A stretch of 64,000 nucleotides of DNA, taken from contig NZ_JBJXRK010000001.1 of assembly GCF_046224405.1 (NCBI RefSeq), forward strand, positions 310,001 through 374,000. Reading direction: 5' to 3'. Source of the stretch: Gudongella sp046224405 (GTDB taxonomy: Bacteria; Bacillota; Clostridia; Tissierellales; Tissierellaceae). The notes beneath the pieces were generated by a model that did not search any database, was not told the DNA's origin, and saw nothing but the letters and a program-made list of their open reading frames with translations. A program made the position numbers and the translations under genes. This document shows, piece after piece, positions 26,080-34,212 of this stretch (the first letter of the stretch is position 1; every line of letters starts with the position of its first letter).

Positions 26080-26108
26080 TATATACCCTTCAATCTTAAA
26101 AATTCCAA
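26080..26108 (-). promoter_or_regulatory. Promoter of the amidase gene
   Basis: TTGGAA, 17-base spacer, TATATA on the minus strand, about 45 bases before the start codon. Confidence 0.55.
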
Positions 26109-26133
26109 ATGTTTATTCAAGTATTGCTCACAG

Positions 26134-26142
26134 TGGTATACT
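26134..26142 (+). promoter_or_regulatory. Extended -10 promoter of the LTA-synthase-like gene
   Basis: TGGTATACT on the plus strand, about 30 bases before the start codon, in the divergent gap with the amidase gene. Confidence 0.5.
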
Positions 26143-26172
26143 AATGTTAAGACTAAACCTGCGAGGTGTACT

Positions 26173-28134
26173 ATGTTCGGCTACCTTCTATTCTTTTTTT
26201 ACCTTTCTGCAATCATATATCTTGAAGTCTTGACAAGAAGAAAGCTAAAAGGGGATTCATTTCTTGATGGAATGAAGCTGCCCCTGATCTTCAGTCTTCC
26301 CTTTGCAGCTGCCTTATTCCTTGCTTCAACAACCTTTACCCATGGGTTCAATCACTGGATTTCACTGGTATTTGTATTGATCCTATCCATCCTTTATGCA
26401 TCCCAGCTTGTCTACTTCAGCATATTCAGGACCTTCTACATCGTCTATTCTGCCGGGAATGCAGGTGACGTGATGGAATTTGCAGGAATTGCAATCAGCA
26501 CAATCCGGGATAATATTGCCCAGGTTCTGGCAATGTTAATACCCTTACCCCTTTTTACACTATTATCCAGTCAGGGACTTTTCGCCTTCAGTTCAACCCT
26601 TTGGGAAAGGTCTTTGATCATAGGAAGTGGGGTTGCTTTTCATGTTATCGGTCTCCATCTGGTCAACAAGGGAAACAGAACAGTAAACTCACCCTATAAT
26701 CTCTACTACAATATCCATCAGCCAGAATTTTCCGTGGAGAATCTGGGACTCCTGACCTATATGCGATTGGATCTCAAGAGGCAGGTGCTGGGCTGGACCC
26801 CAAGGCACCTCCCTGATGAGGAGGGGATAATGGAGTATGTTGAATCAAGCAAAACTGACAATCCCCCCGTGATAACAAGCCAGTTCCACAATATGCTCCC
26901 ACTGGATTTTAAGGCCTTGGAGAAGGATGAGACCGATGAAAGGGTCAAGAGGCTTCACAGATATTTTTCCCTTATGGAACCTTCAAGAAAGAATGAATAC
27001 ACAGGTATGTTCAAGGATCACAACCTGATCCTTATTACAGCAGAGAGCTTTTCCCACCTTGCCATAAGGGAGGATGTGACACCTACACTTTATAAGATGG
27101 TCCACGAAGGATTTTACTTCAAGAACTTCTACACCCCTATCTGGGGTGTAAGCACAACAGATGGGGAATATGTAGCAACCACGGGACTTCTGCCAAAACC
27201 GGGAGATTGGAGCTATCCAAGATCCAAGAACAATCACCTGCCCTTTGCAATGGGCAACCAGCTGAAAGATAGAGGATATCTGACAAAGGCCTACCACAAC
27301 CATTCCTTCGACTACTACGAGAGACACCTTACCCACAAGAACATGGGCTATGATTACAAGGGTCTTGGCAATGGTCTCCTTGTGGGGCCTACCTGGCCTG
27401 AGTCGGATCTTGAAATGATGGAAAATACCATTCCAGAATACATTGACTCCGAAAGGTTCCACGCCTACTATATGACTGTAAGCGGACATATGATTTACAG
27501 GTTCGACAAGAACTCAATGGCAGAAAGAAACAGGCATCTGGTTGAACACCTTCCCTATTCCCACAAGGTCAAGGCCTATCTTGCAGGTCAGATCGAGCTG
27601 GACAAGGCCTTGGAATACCTGCTGAAAAGACTAGATGCTGAGGGAAAAGCAGACAAGACACTTATTGCAATAAGCTCAGACCACTACCCCTATGGACTGA
27701 CCCTGGATGAACAGGAGGAGCTTAAGGGAGGAATCATTGAAAGAAACTTTGAACTTTACAGAAATTCATTCATTCTTTATTCAAGGGGAATGGAGCCCAA
27801 AACCATAGAGGAGCCTGCCTGGAGCCTGGATATACTGCCAACCCTTTCAAACCTCATGGGGCTGGACTTCGATTCAAGGCTGATGATGGGAAGGGACATC
27901 TTCTCGGATAAGCCTCCACTTGTGATCTTTTCAAACAGAAGCTTTATTACAGACAAGGGAATTTTCAATTCAGTAACCGGTGAATTCATACCCCTGGGAG
28001 ATTTAAAGAATGCCGGTGGCAGGGAGAGGAAAAGCTATGTGAAATCGGTTTCGGAGCTAATAGATGCAAAATTTCTCTATTCAGCCTGGATGCTGGAATC
28101 GGACTATTACAGAAAGGTGCTGGGTGGACTTTAA
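26173..28134 (+). CDS. LTA synthase-family membrane sulfatase-fold protein
   Basis: 653-residue protein with an N-terminal membrane part of about five spans (residues 1-165) and a large extracellular sulfatase-fold domain. The catalytic Thr region reads WGVSTTDGEYVATTGLLP and the metal site SSDHYPYG; a preceding LITAESFSHL supplies the first metal ligand. Proteins of this class transfer phosphoglycerol or related groups to cell-envelope polymers. The wording differs from LtaS of Bacillus (SSDHG), so the acceptor is uncertain. Start ATG after GAGGTGTACT. Single gene, ending in a shared terminator. Confidence 0.87.
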   Translation: MFGYLLFFFYLSAIIYLEVLTRRKLKGDSFLDGMKLPLIFSLPFAAALFLASTTFTHGFNHWISLVFVLILSILYASQLVYFSIFRTFYIVYSAGNAGDVMEFAGIAISTIRDNIAQVLAMLIPLPLFTLLSSQGLFAFSSTLWERSLIIGSGVAFHVIGLHLVNKGNRTVNSPYNLYYNIHQPEFSVENLGLLTYMRLDLKRQVLGWTPRHLPDEEGIMEYVESSKTDNPPVITSQFHNMLPLDFKALEKDETDERVKRLHRYFSLMEPSRKNEYTGMFKDHNLILITAESFSHLAIREDVTPTLYKMVHEGFYFKNFYTPIWGVSTTDGEYVATTGLLPKPGDWSYPRSKNNHLPFAMGNQLKDRGYLTKAYHNHSFDYYERHLTHKNMGYDYKGLGNGLLVGPTWPESDLEMMENTIPEYIDSERFHAYYMTVSGHMIYRFDKNSMAERNRHLVEHLPYSHKVKAYLAGQIELDKALEYLLKRLDAEGKADKTLIAISSDHYPYGLTLDEQEELKGGIIERNFELYRNSFILYSRGMEPKTIEEPAWSLDILPTLSNLMGLDFDSRLMMGRDIFSDKPPLVIFSNRSFITDKGIFNSVTGEFIPLGDLKNAGGRERKSYVKSVSELIDAKFLYSAWMLESDYYRKVLGGL

Positions 28135-28150
28135 AGTCCACCAGCACCTT
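28114..28150. terminator. Bidirectional terminator between convergent genes
   Basis: AAGGTGCTGG-TGGACTTT pairs with AAAGTCCACCAGCACCTT with one bulged G. It overlaps the stops of both the LTA-synthase-like gene and the dehydrogenase gene. Confidence 0.85.
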
Positions 28151-29124
28151 TATTTGTTTACTACATTTGTTGGATTGCCAGAAATATATTCCTTCAGATT
28201 TTCAACAGCTACATCCATCAGTCTTTTTCGGGATTCCTTTGGAGCCCATGCAATGTGAGGGGTTATTATGCAGTTGTCAGCCTTTAGAAGGGGATTTTCT
28301 GGATCTATGGGCTCAGATGATACTACATCCAAAGCAGCTCCTGCAATCCTTCCATTGTTCAATGCCTCTGCAAGATCTTCCTCAACAATCAAGGGTCCTC
28401 TTGAAGTGTTTATTATCATTGCGTTACTTTTCATCTTATGGATTGATTCCCTGTTGATCATTCCTTCTGTAGATTCAAACAGTGGAACATGAAGGCTGAT
28501 CACATCGGACTTCTCAAGTATTTCCTCCAAGGAGGCAAACCTCAATCCTTCTGTCTCAAGCTCCGGCTTTGGAGTACTTGCCATGGCCAGTACATTCATT
28601 CCAAATGCCTGGGCGATTTTTCCCACGGCGCTTCCAATTCTTCCATATCCGATTATTCCCATTGTCTTGCCTGCAAGCTCCACAAGGGGATACTTCCAGA
28701 ATGACCAGTCCGGGTTTTCGACCCATTCTCCCTTATGGACTGCCCTGCTGTGTTCTCCAACATGGTGGCACAGCTCCAGAAGAAGTGCAAAGGTCATCTG
28801 GGCGACTGCTGTTGTTCCGTAGGTTGGAACGTTGGTTACAAGGATGCCCCTCTCCTTGGCAGCTTCAATATCCACAATGTTGTAGCCTGTTGCAAGCACA
28901 CCCACATACTTGAGCCTTGGTAGCCTTTCGATCATTTCCCGGGTAAGGAGGGTCTTGTTGAGAAGGATAGCTTCCGCATCCTTGGCCCTATCAACCACAA
29001 GGTCCTCTCCACCTGGCTTGTATGCAGTCCTGTCATATACCGTCAACTCCCCGAATTGGGATATTCCCTCCCAGGACAGGTCCCCGGGATTTAGTGTGTA
29101 TCCGTCCAGTACAACTATTTTCAA
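28150..29124 (-). CDS. D-isomer-specific 2-hydroxyacid dehydrogenase
   Basis: 324-residue NAD-dependent dehydrogenase of the glycerate/hydroxypyruvate reductase type. The Rossmann loop is IIGYGRIGSAVGK; the catalytic Arg (NTSRGPLI), Glu (SSEPIDPENP) and His (ITPHIAWAP) are in place. The natural start is TTG 29124 (KIVVLDGYTLNPG), after GGCGGTG; an upstream GTG at 29166 lies in the heptamer repeat and would add 14 residues of repeat-derived sequence. It is a single gene; the substrate, glycerate or another 2-oxo acid, is not settled. Confidence 0.9.
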   Translation of the reverse strand: MKIVVLDGYTLNPGDLSWEGISQFGELTVYDRTAYKPGGEDLVVDRAKDAEAILLNKTLLTREMIERLPRLKYVGVLATGYNIVDIEAAKERGILVTNVPTYGTTAVAQMTFALLLELCHHVGEHSRAVHKGEWVENPDWSFWKYPLVELAGKTMGIIGYGRIGSAVGKIAQAFGMNVLAMASTPKPELETEGLRFASLEEILEKSDVISLHVPLFESTEGMINRESIHKMKSNAMIINTSRGPLIVEEDLAEALNNGRIAGAALDVVSSEPIDPENPLLKADNCIITPHIAWAPKESRKRLMDVAVENLKEYISGNPTNVVNK

Positions 29125-29145
29125 TTGCAACACCGCCTCTCTTTT

Positions 29146-29177
29146 AATTCTCAATTCACAGTTCACAGTTCACAATT
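29146..29177. repeat. Heptamer tandem repeat (AATTCAC/AGTTCAC)
   Basis: AATTCTC, AATTCAC, AGTTCAC, AGTTCAC and AATT in succession. Same 7-bp-period family as at 2172, 2348 and 31237; it sits at the 5' side of the dehydrogenase gene and creates a false upstream start. Confidence 0.75.
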
Positions 29178-29239
29178 TAATGCCAAGGGTGCTTTCAAGT
29201 AAGTTCCTTAGGCAAAGGATTAGCTAGCCTCTAGCCTTC

Positions 29240-29420
29240 AAACGCAAGACAGATGAAACGTCCCCACGTCTAAAGATTCTTCCATTACTCTAAGAATGAC
29301 CCTAAATTTGTCACCCTGGGCTTGCGAAGGGTCCTGAACCCTATAGCTTGACCCGAGATGTCTCGACAGGCTCGACATGACATTCTAACTGTCATCCCGA
29401 CCTAAGCGGAGGGATCTTTC
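29240..29420. other. Non-coding stretch resembling a decayed dispersed repeat
   Basis: No convincing gene is seen between 29178 and 29479. The stretch contains TGTCATCCCGACC and AAGCGGAGGGATC, TTGTCACCCTGGGC and TGCGAAGGGTCC, and TCTCGACAGGCTCGACATG, which look like degenerate copies of the widespread intergenic repeat with a TGTCATyCyGAGCGAAGCGAGG-type core. It is not translated in any frame of useful length. Confidence 0.45.
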
Positions 29421-29479
29421 TTTTCCTGACCAACCGACCAACTTTCTTCTTGCTTTTTAACTCTTAGCTCTTAGATATT

Positions 29480-29556
29480 ACTTCTTACTTCTTACTTCTT
29501 ACTTCTTACTTCTTACTTCTTACTTCTTACTTCTTACTTCTTACTTCTTACTTCTT
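29480..29556. repeat. Microsatellite: 11 copies of ACTTCTT
   Basis: Eleven uninterrupted, identical 7-bp units (77 bases), preceded by related CTCTTAG units at 29460-29475. Identity of all copies suggests recent expansion by slippage. It lies between the dehydrogenase gene and the insertion element and is not within a gene. Confidence 0.92.
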
Positions 29557-29588
29557 AATTATCTTCTCTATTGCTTGTGCCCGGCGAT

Positions 29589-31219
29589 AGAATTCCTAAA
29601 AATGGGGGTGCGGATGTTTTTTTGGACTCTTTTTAGACAATTCCAAGACTTCGCCGGTAATCATTTATGCTCTTACCCCCAAGTTTCATTTTGACTCTAT
29701 CATTGTTGTACCATTTCAAATATTGATCAAGGATTCTTATAAAATCCTCAATGGTAACATTACTCCATTTTCGATTGTAGAACATCTCGTTTTTGATTCT
29801 GCCGAAAAAGCCTTCACAAGCAGCATTATCAGGTGTGTAGCCTTTCTTTGACATAGATCGCTTCAGTCCAGCTTTTTCTATTAAGTTGATCCAACCTGGC
29901 CAACGATAATGGATTCCCCTATCAGAGTGAATAACTGGAGTTTCTCCTTCAACCAAAGTGCTTATTGCCGATTCAAGCATGCTGGTAGTCATCTCAGCAT
30001 CTGGCTGATTAGATATGCTCCATTGAACTACCTTCCCATCAAAGCAGTCTATGATTGGCGAAAGATATACTTTGCCCGCCGGTAGTCTAAATTCTGTAAT
30101 ATCCGTCAGCCATTTGCTGTTGGGCTTATCAGCAGTAAAATCGCGTTGGATTATATTATCAGGTGCCGGCGAGAGTTCTCCCTTGTAAGAGTTGTATTTT
30201 CTGCTTCTCTTTGTTTTTACAACCAAATCTTCTTCCCTCATTAGACGACGTACTACTTTTTCCGAAATATAAATTCCTTTGTCTCTTAAAATCTTATGAA
30301 TACGTCTATAACCATAACATTTATAGTTATTATTGAACAAGAGAATGATTTCATCTCTTATTCTGTCGTATTTGGTGTCTATACCTTTGATAGACCGCTG
30401 ATAGTAGTAACTACTCTTTACTAATCTCAAGGAATTGAGTAGCTCTTTTAAGGGGTACCTCTTTCTTAGGGCATCAATCAGGATTGTCTTTTCTTTATTT
30501 GTCAGACCAGCTAGACTGATGCCCGGATCTTTTTTTATTAGTTCAGCTGCTCCTTCCAGCAAATCTTTTTCCATTCGAAGCTTTGATACTTCTTTTCTTA
30601 GTGCTATGACTTCGTCTTCAAGCTTTTCCTTAACTACATCAAGGTCTATGTCCATTGGCATATCCAGCTCCTCTTGAAACAGCTCCTTTTTCCACTTATA
30701 CAAAGTCCTACGATGAACATTGTGGGTTTCTGCAACGGTCGAAGTTGTTTCTTCTCGGTAGCAGAAGTCGGATACTGCCCTTATTTTATCCTCTTGCGAG
30801 TATTGTATCCTACTTTTGATTATTTTTCTCTCTTCTGGGGCAATTTCTCTTACCCATTTACGAAGAGTTTCTCGAGAAGGATATCCCAGGGTTTTGACAG
30901 TCCTCGTATAGTTTTTGCCGTTTTCTAGATAATGCTTAACTGCTGTACTAACCTCTTTATCAGTAAACTTAGGTTTCACTTTACATGGTTCATTTTCTGT
31001 ACCATCAATTAGTTGTTGCTGGTATTCAGCATACCAATCTTTTAGGGTTCGATAGTTTGGATATCCTAACACTCTTATCACATCAGCAATACACTTATCG
31101 TATTTTAAGTATAGATGTATTGCTCTGTTTCTTTCTTCTCTGGAATACATAGACACCCTCCTAGACTATTTGTCCAAGATTTTGTCCGCATCCCCAATCT
31201 ATGATTTTTCTGGAATTCA
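29589..31219 (-). mobile_element. IS3-like insertion sequence
   Basis: One transposase gene bounded by inverted ends. Left inner end GGGGGTGCGGATG (29604 on) matches the right end TGGGGATGCGGAC read inward from 31196; both are followed by TTGGAC. Matching GAATTCC and AAAAAT blocks lie farther out (29589-29603 and 31203-31219), so the ends may extend there, the right copy having an extra seven bases. A target-site duplication was not clear. The insert lies in repeat-rich intergenic DNA and disrupts no recognisable gene. Confidence 0.8.
29633..31150 (-). CDS. IS3-family transposase, single-ORF form
   Basis: 505-residue transposase starting at ATG 31150, six bases after GGAGG. Unlike most IS3 elements there is no separate orfA/orfB with frameshift. 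The N-terminus has three successive helix-turn-helix units (about 1-50, 62-105, 115-160), each with a pattern like LGYPxxxTLxxW; then a leucine-rich segment and the rve catalytic core with DDE residues in LTDITEF, IHSDRGIHY and GFFGRIKNEMFY. The frame is intact, so the element may be active. Confidence 0.9.
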   Translation of the reverse strand: MYSREERNRAIHLYLKYDKCIADVIRVLGYPNYRTLKDWYAEYQQQLIDGTENEPCKVKPKFTDKEVSTAVKHYLENGKNYTRTVKTLGYPSRETLRKWVREIAPEERKIIKSRIQYSQEDKIRAVSDFCYREETTSTVAETHNVHRRTLYKWKKELFQEELDMPMDIDLDVVKEKLEDEVIALRKEVSKLRMEKDLLEGAAELIKKDPGISLAGLTNKEKTILIDALRKRYPLKELLNSLRLVKSSYYYQRSIKGIDTKYDRIRDEIILLFNNNYKCYGYRRIHKILRDKGIYISEKVVRRLMREEDLVVKTKRSRKYNSYKGELSPAPDNIIQRDFTADKPNSKWLTDITEFRLPAGKVYLSPIIDCFDGKVVQWSISNQPDAEMTTSMLESAISTLVEGETPVIHSDRGIHYRWPGWINLIEKAGLKRSMSKKGYTPDNAACEGFFGRIKNEMFYNRKWSNVTIEDFIRILDQYLKWYNNDRVKMKLGGKSINDYRRSLGIV

Positions 31220-31236
31220 TCGAGAGGGTATGCATT

Positions 31237-31257
31237 GTGAATTGTGAATTGTGAATT
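31237..31257. repeat. Heptamer tandem repeat GTGAATT x3
   Basis: Three perfect copies of GTGAATT, just outside the right end of the insertion element and just past the stop of the next minus-strand gene. Confidence 0.8.
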
Positions 31258-31260
31258 AAT

Positions 31261-31524
31261 TTAACATTCCTCTCCCAGCTTCTTATTTCTCAAATACAGC
31301 CCAAAATCGGTTGAAATCATGACCAGGTTCAGCATATACAGAAAAATCACATGGTCATAGTGATAGAAAAGCTTGTTCAGTATTCCAAATACATAGCCAC
31401 TCATAAGGACCAGAAGGAATATTGGACTCTTCCCCTTAACGGATCTGGATGTATATGACTTGTATATTGAAAATGGCCAAGCCGCTCCAAAGCAAAGCAA
31501 CATAAGAATTTCGAAAACACTCAT
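31261..31524 (-). CDS. Small PQ-loop/SemiSWEET-like membrane protein
   Basis: 87-residue protein with three hydrophobic segments, the topology of a SemiSWEET half-transporter. It contains FGAAWPFSIYKSYTSRSVKGKSP, close to the PxxI/Q...T+SxxGxS motif of the PQ-loop family. SemiSWEETs dimerise to move sugars, but clostridial paralogues of this length are not characterised. Start ATG 31524 after GGGGAGG. Single gene. Confidence 0.7.
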   Translation of the reverse strand: MSVFEILMLLCFGAAWPFSIYKSYTSRSVKGKSPIFLLVLMSGYVFGILNKLFYHYDHVIFLYMLNLVMISTDFGLYLRNKKLGEEC

Positions 31525-31621
31525 AAATACCTCCCCAGCTAAATGACATGCTCTTATTATCTAATATTATCAGATTCCTCCTTGCTTTTACAGTGCAATG
31601 TGGATTATTTTACTCTGGAGG

Positions 31622-31650
31622 TTGTGAAATACACCCTGTTCGGGTATCAT
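31622..31650 (+). promoter_or_regulatory. Promoter of the alanine-dehydrogenase-like gene
   Basis: TTGTGA, 17-base spacer, TATCAT, about 30 bases before the start codon. Confidence 0.5.
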
Positions 31651-31680
31651 TAAGGAAATACACCAAAGGACGGTGATTCA

Positions 31681-32808
31681 ATGAAAATAAAATCAATCGG
31701 TTTCCCAAGGATGAATAAGGAGGAAAGCGAAAAGAGGGATTTTGTCCCTTTGCTTTTCAGATTGCTCCAATTGAACCAGGATATTGAGATACTTATGGAG
31801 GAAGACTACGGTATTGGAATGGGCTTTGGCATAAATGATTACCTACTTGTGAATGACAGGATAAGGATCCTTCCAAGGAGGGAGGTTTTCAATGCTGATA
31901 TGATAGTTGTGCTGAGAACACCAGAAGAGGATGAGCTTAAGTGGATGAAGCCTGGCTCCGTCCTTTTTTCCATGCTCCATTACGATACCAGGGAAAGCAG
32001 GAACAATCTTCTTCAGGAGCTTTCCCTTATCCCATTCTCCATGGATGGAATTGAGGATGATTGGGACAGGAGGATGGTTGTAAATTATGGCGGGACATCC
32101 TACTCAGGTGTGGATGCTGCATTCACCCAACTGAAAAAGAAGACAAAGGACTTTGATATTCCTGCTATCAGACCCCTTTACGCTGGCATCCTGGGCTTTG
32201 GGTCAGTGGGACTTGAAGCTGCAAAGGCCCTTAAGCATTACAGCGACAGCTTCTTCCTGAACAATAAATCAAAAACTCCTGGTATGATAATAAACCTGTA
32301 TCCAAGGAGCATAACTGAAAATCCTGGGCTCCTTAAGGAAGAGCTTAAGAAAATGGATATCCTTGTGGATGCAAGCAGAAGAAGAGATCCTTCCCAGTAC
32401 ATAGTGAAAAATTGCTGGCTGGAAAACATGCCTACTCACGGAGTAATCCTGGACCTCTCCGCAGACCCCTACAATACGGATATATCACCTATCCAGGTTA
32501 AGGGAATCGAGGGCATCCCCACAGGGACCCTGGACCAGCTGGTGTTTGAACCAAATGACCCTGCCTATGATGGTATACCCGAAGGTGTGGACACAACCCA
32601 CAGAAGAACCGTTGTAAGCTGTAATGCATGGCCTGGAGTGGATCCAATCGGCTGCATGACCCTTTACAGCAAGCAGCTTATATACTTCTTGAGGGAGCTG
32701 ATCTCCAAGGATCCCCAAAAGCTTTCAATCCACTCTGACGACCCCTATGAAAGGGCCCTTGTCAGGGCCTCACTTCCGTATTTTCTTGAAAACCACAAAA
32801 AAAGCTGA
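31681..32808 (+). CDS. Alanine dehydrogenase/transhydrogenase-like protein
   Basis: 375-residue protein with an N-terminal part resembling the AlaDH/PNT family (FPRMNKEESEKRDFVP near the start, compare the P-x-E-x-x-x-x-E-x-R-x-x-x-x-P motif) and a Rossmann loop GILGFGSVGLEAAKAL at about 165-180. The usual catalytic His and Lys positions of alanine dehydrogenase are not obvious, and the latter half diverges, so the name only states the fold. Lysine-ketoglutarate reductase-like proteins are an alternative. Weak ribosome site GGACGGTG. It stands alone with its own terminator. Confidence 0.65.
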   Translation: MKIKSIGFPRMNKEESEKRDFVPLLFRLLQLNQDIEILMEEDYGIGMGFGINDYLLVNDRIRILPRREVFNADMIVVLRTPEEDELKWMKPGSVLFSMLHYDTRESRNNLLQELSLIPFSMDGIEDDWDRRMVVNYGGTSYSGVDAAFTQLKKKTKDFDIPAIRPLYAGILGFGSVGLEAAKALKHYSDSFFLNNKSKTPGMIINLYPRSITENPGLLKEELKKMDILVDASRRRDPSQYIVKNCWLENMPTHGVILDLSADPYNTDISPIQVKGIEGIPTGTLDQLVFEPNDPAYDGIPEGVDTTHRRTVVSCNAWPGVDPIGCMTLYSKQLIYFLRELISKDPQKLSIHSDDPYERALVRASLPYFLENHKKS

Positions 32809-32828
32809 CCCAGTGGGCCAGCTTTTTT
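32797..32828. terminator. Bidirectional terminator between convergent genes
   Basis: AAAAAAAGCTGACCC, AGT loop, GGGCCAGCTTTTTT: eight pairs with one mismatch, A-run and T-run on the two sides. Ends both the alanine-dehydrogenase-like gene and the hut operon. Confidence 0.88.
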
Positions 32829-32857
32829 GTATCGATTTTTAGCTTTGCTTTTTTACT

Positions 32858-34156
32858 TTAAAACAGTATATGAAGAATCGGTGCTGCAATAATGATTGAA
32901 ATCACGACCCTCTCCACCCATATGATCAGGTAGTCCTTAATGGTAAGAGGAATTTCAGTAGCGATGATACAAGGTATTGATGCTGAGAAGAACAGAATCT
33001 CGGATACACTTACAATACCTACCAAGAATTTTGTTATAAATGGTGCCTCAGTAACAAGAAGAGCCGGCAGGAACATTTCAGCGATGGACAAGGCCATGGC
33101 CTTTGCAGCCAGAAGTGGCTCCGGTATCTGTGCAAGCAATGTAAATGGATAGAAGATATACCCGATTATGTCAAAAACAGGAGTGTGTGCTGCCAGCACA
33201 ACCCCGAGAACTCCAACAGACATCAGCAGGGGACCAATTGAAAGGGCAAGCATGATACCCTTTTTAAGGGTATCCCATACGCTTTCCACAACAGTGGGTG
33301 CCTTTTCCATCGCATCCATTCCCTCTTCATATGCCCTTCTAAGTCTGTTTCCCGATGGAACCGGCTCCGGGCTTCCCTCCATATTGTTGAAGTATGTATC
33401 AGGCTTTCTGTTCAAGGGATAGATCCTTGATGTGATTGCAGTTACAATAAAGGTTATCACAAGAGTAAGCCAGAAGTACAGGAGCCAATACTCCATCAAC
33501 CCAAGTGTCTTAGCAACAATTACCATAAATGTGGCTGAAACCGTCGAGAAGCCTGTTGCAATTATTGCGGCCTGCTTTCCCGTGTATTTTCCTTCCGTAT
33601 AGACCTGATTTGTAATAAGCAGTCCCAGGGAATAGCTTCCCACAAAGGATGCAACGGCATCTATTGCAGATCTTCCTGGCGTTTTCCATATGGGGTTCAT
33701 TACAGGCTGCATAAACACACCAATAAACTCCATCAATCCGTAGTTGACCAGGAAGGCTAGAAAAATCGCCCCAACCGGAACAATTGTGGTAACAGGTACC
33801 ACTATCTTACCGTAAATAAATGGGATTATATCTGGTGCATGCAAAAATGCCGGGCCAAATCCGAAGATGGCCATGGCTATAAGTACTATTCCTGCCAACT
33901 TGAAAATTGAAAAGACCATATCAGATGTGCTCTTATTCCAGTCCTTTCTGATGAAGGGCAGAAGGCCGCCCACAGTTACTATTATCCCTGAATAAACCGG
34001 CCCCCATCCAGGGATGGTTTGAATATAACTGACTATGTGGTCCAAGGGGATGGTGCTTTTTTCATTGATTGTAATGGGAATGAAAAACATGAATATACCC
34101 ACAAGTGCAAAGCCAATGAACTTTGCAATCTTTGTACCGTCATAATGCTTGTCCAC
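32858..34156 (-). CDS. YjiH-family nucleoside-recognition-domain membrane protein, probable histidine transporter
   Basis: 432-residue membrane protein with about ten hydrophobic segments and two Gate/nucleoside-recognition-like halves. The YjiH family is frequently next to hut genes in Bacillota, and the position after hutU in the same operon supports histidine or urocanate uptake; the substrate is inferred. Its start codon is GTG 34156 after GGAGAGTG. A stem-loop lies in the 56-base gap to hutU, and a terminator follows the gene. Confidence 0.82.
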   Translation of the reverse strand: MDKHYDGTKIAKFIGFALVGIFMFFIPITINEKSTIPLDHIVSYIQTIPGWGPVYSGIIVTVGGLLPFIRKDWNKSTSDMVFSIFKLAGIVLIAMAIFGFGPAFLHAPDIIPFIYGKIVVPVTTIVPVGAIFLAFLVNYGLMEFIGVFMQPVMNPIWKTPGRSAIDAVASFVGSYSLGLLITNQVYTEGKYTGKQAAIIATGFSTVSATFMVIVAKTLGLMEYWLLYFWLTLVITFIVTAITSRIYPLNRKPDTYFNNMEGSPEPVPSGNRLRRAYEEGMDAMEKAPTVVESVWDTLKKGIMLALSIGPLLMSVGVLGVVLAAHTPVFDIIGYIFYPFTLLAQIPEPLLAAKAMALSIAEMFLPALLVTEAPFITKFLVGIVSVSEILFFSASIPCIIATEIPLTIKDYLIIWVERVVISIIIAAPILHILF

Positions 34157-34183
34157 TTTATCACTCTCCTGTTCATTTTTTAA

Positions 34184-34204
34184 GGGAGTCGATGCACGAC
34201 TCCC
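34184..34204 (-). other. Intercistronic stem-loop between hutU and the transporter gene
   Basis: GGGAGTCG and CGACTCCC form an 8-bp stem with a 5-base loop, without a T-tract. It probably stabilises or separates the hutIU and transporter parts of the message. Confidence 0.55.
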
Positions 34205-34212
34205 CTATTCAC

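Noticed and set aside
29480..29556. Tandem array as a possible CRISPR
   Set aside because: Units are contiguous 7-mers without spacers, so it is a microsatellite, and no cas gene is in the window.
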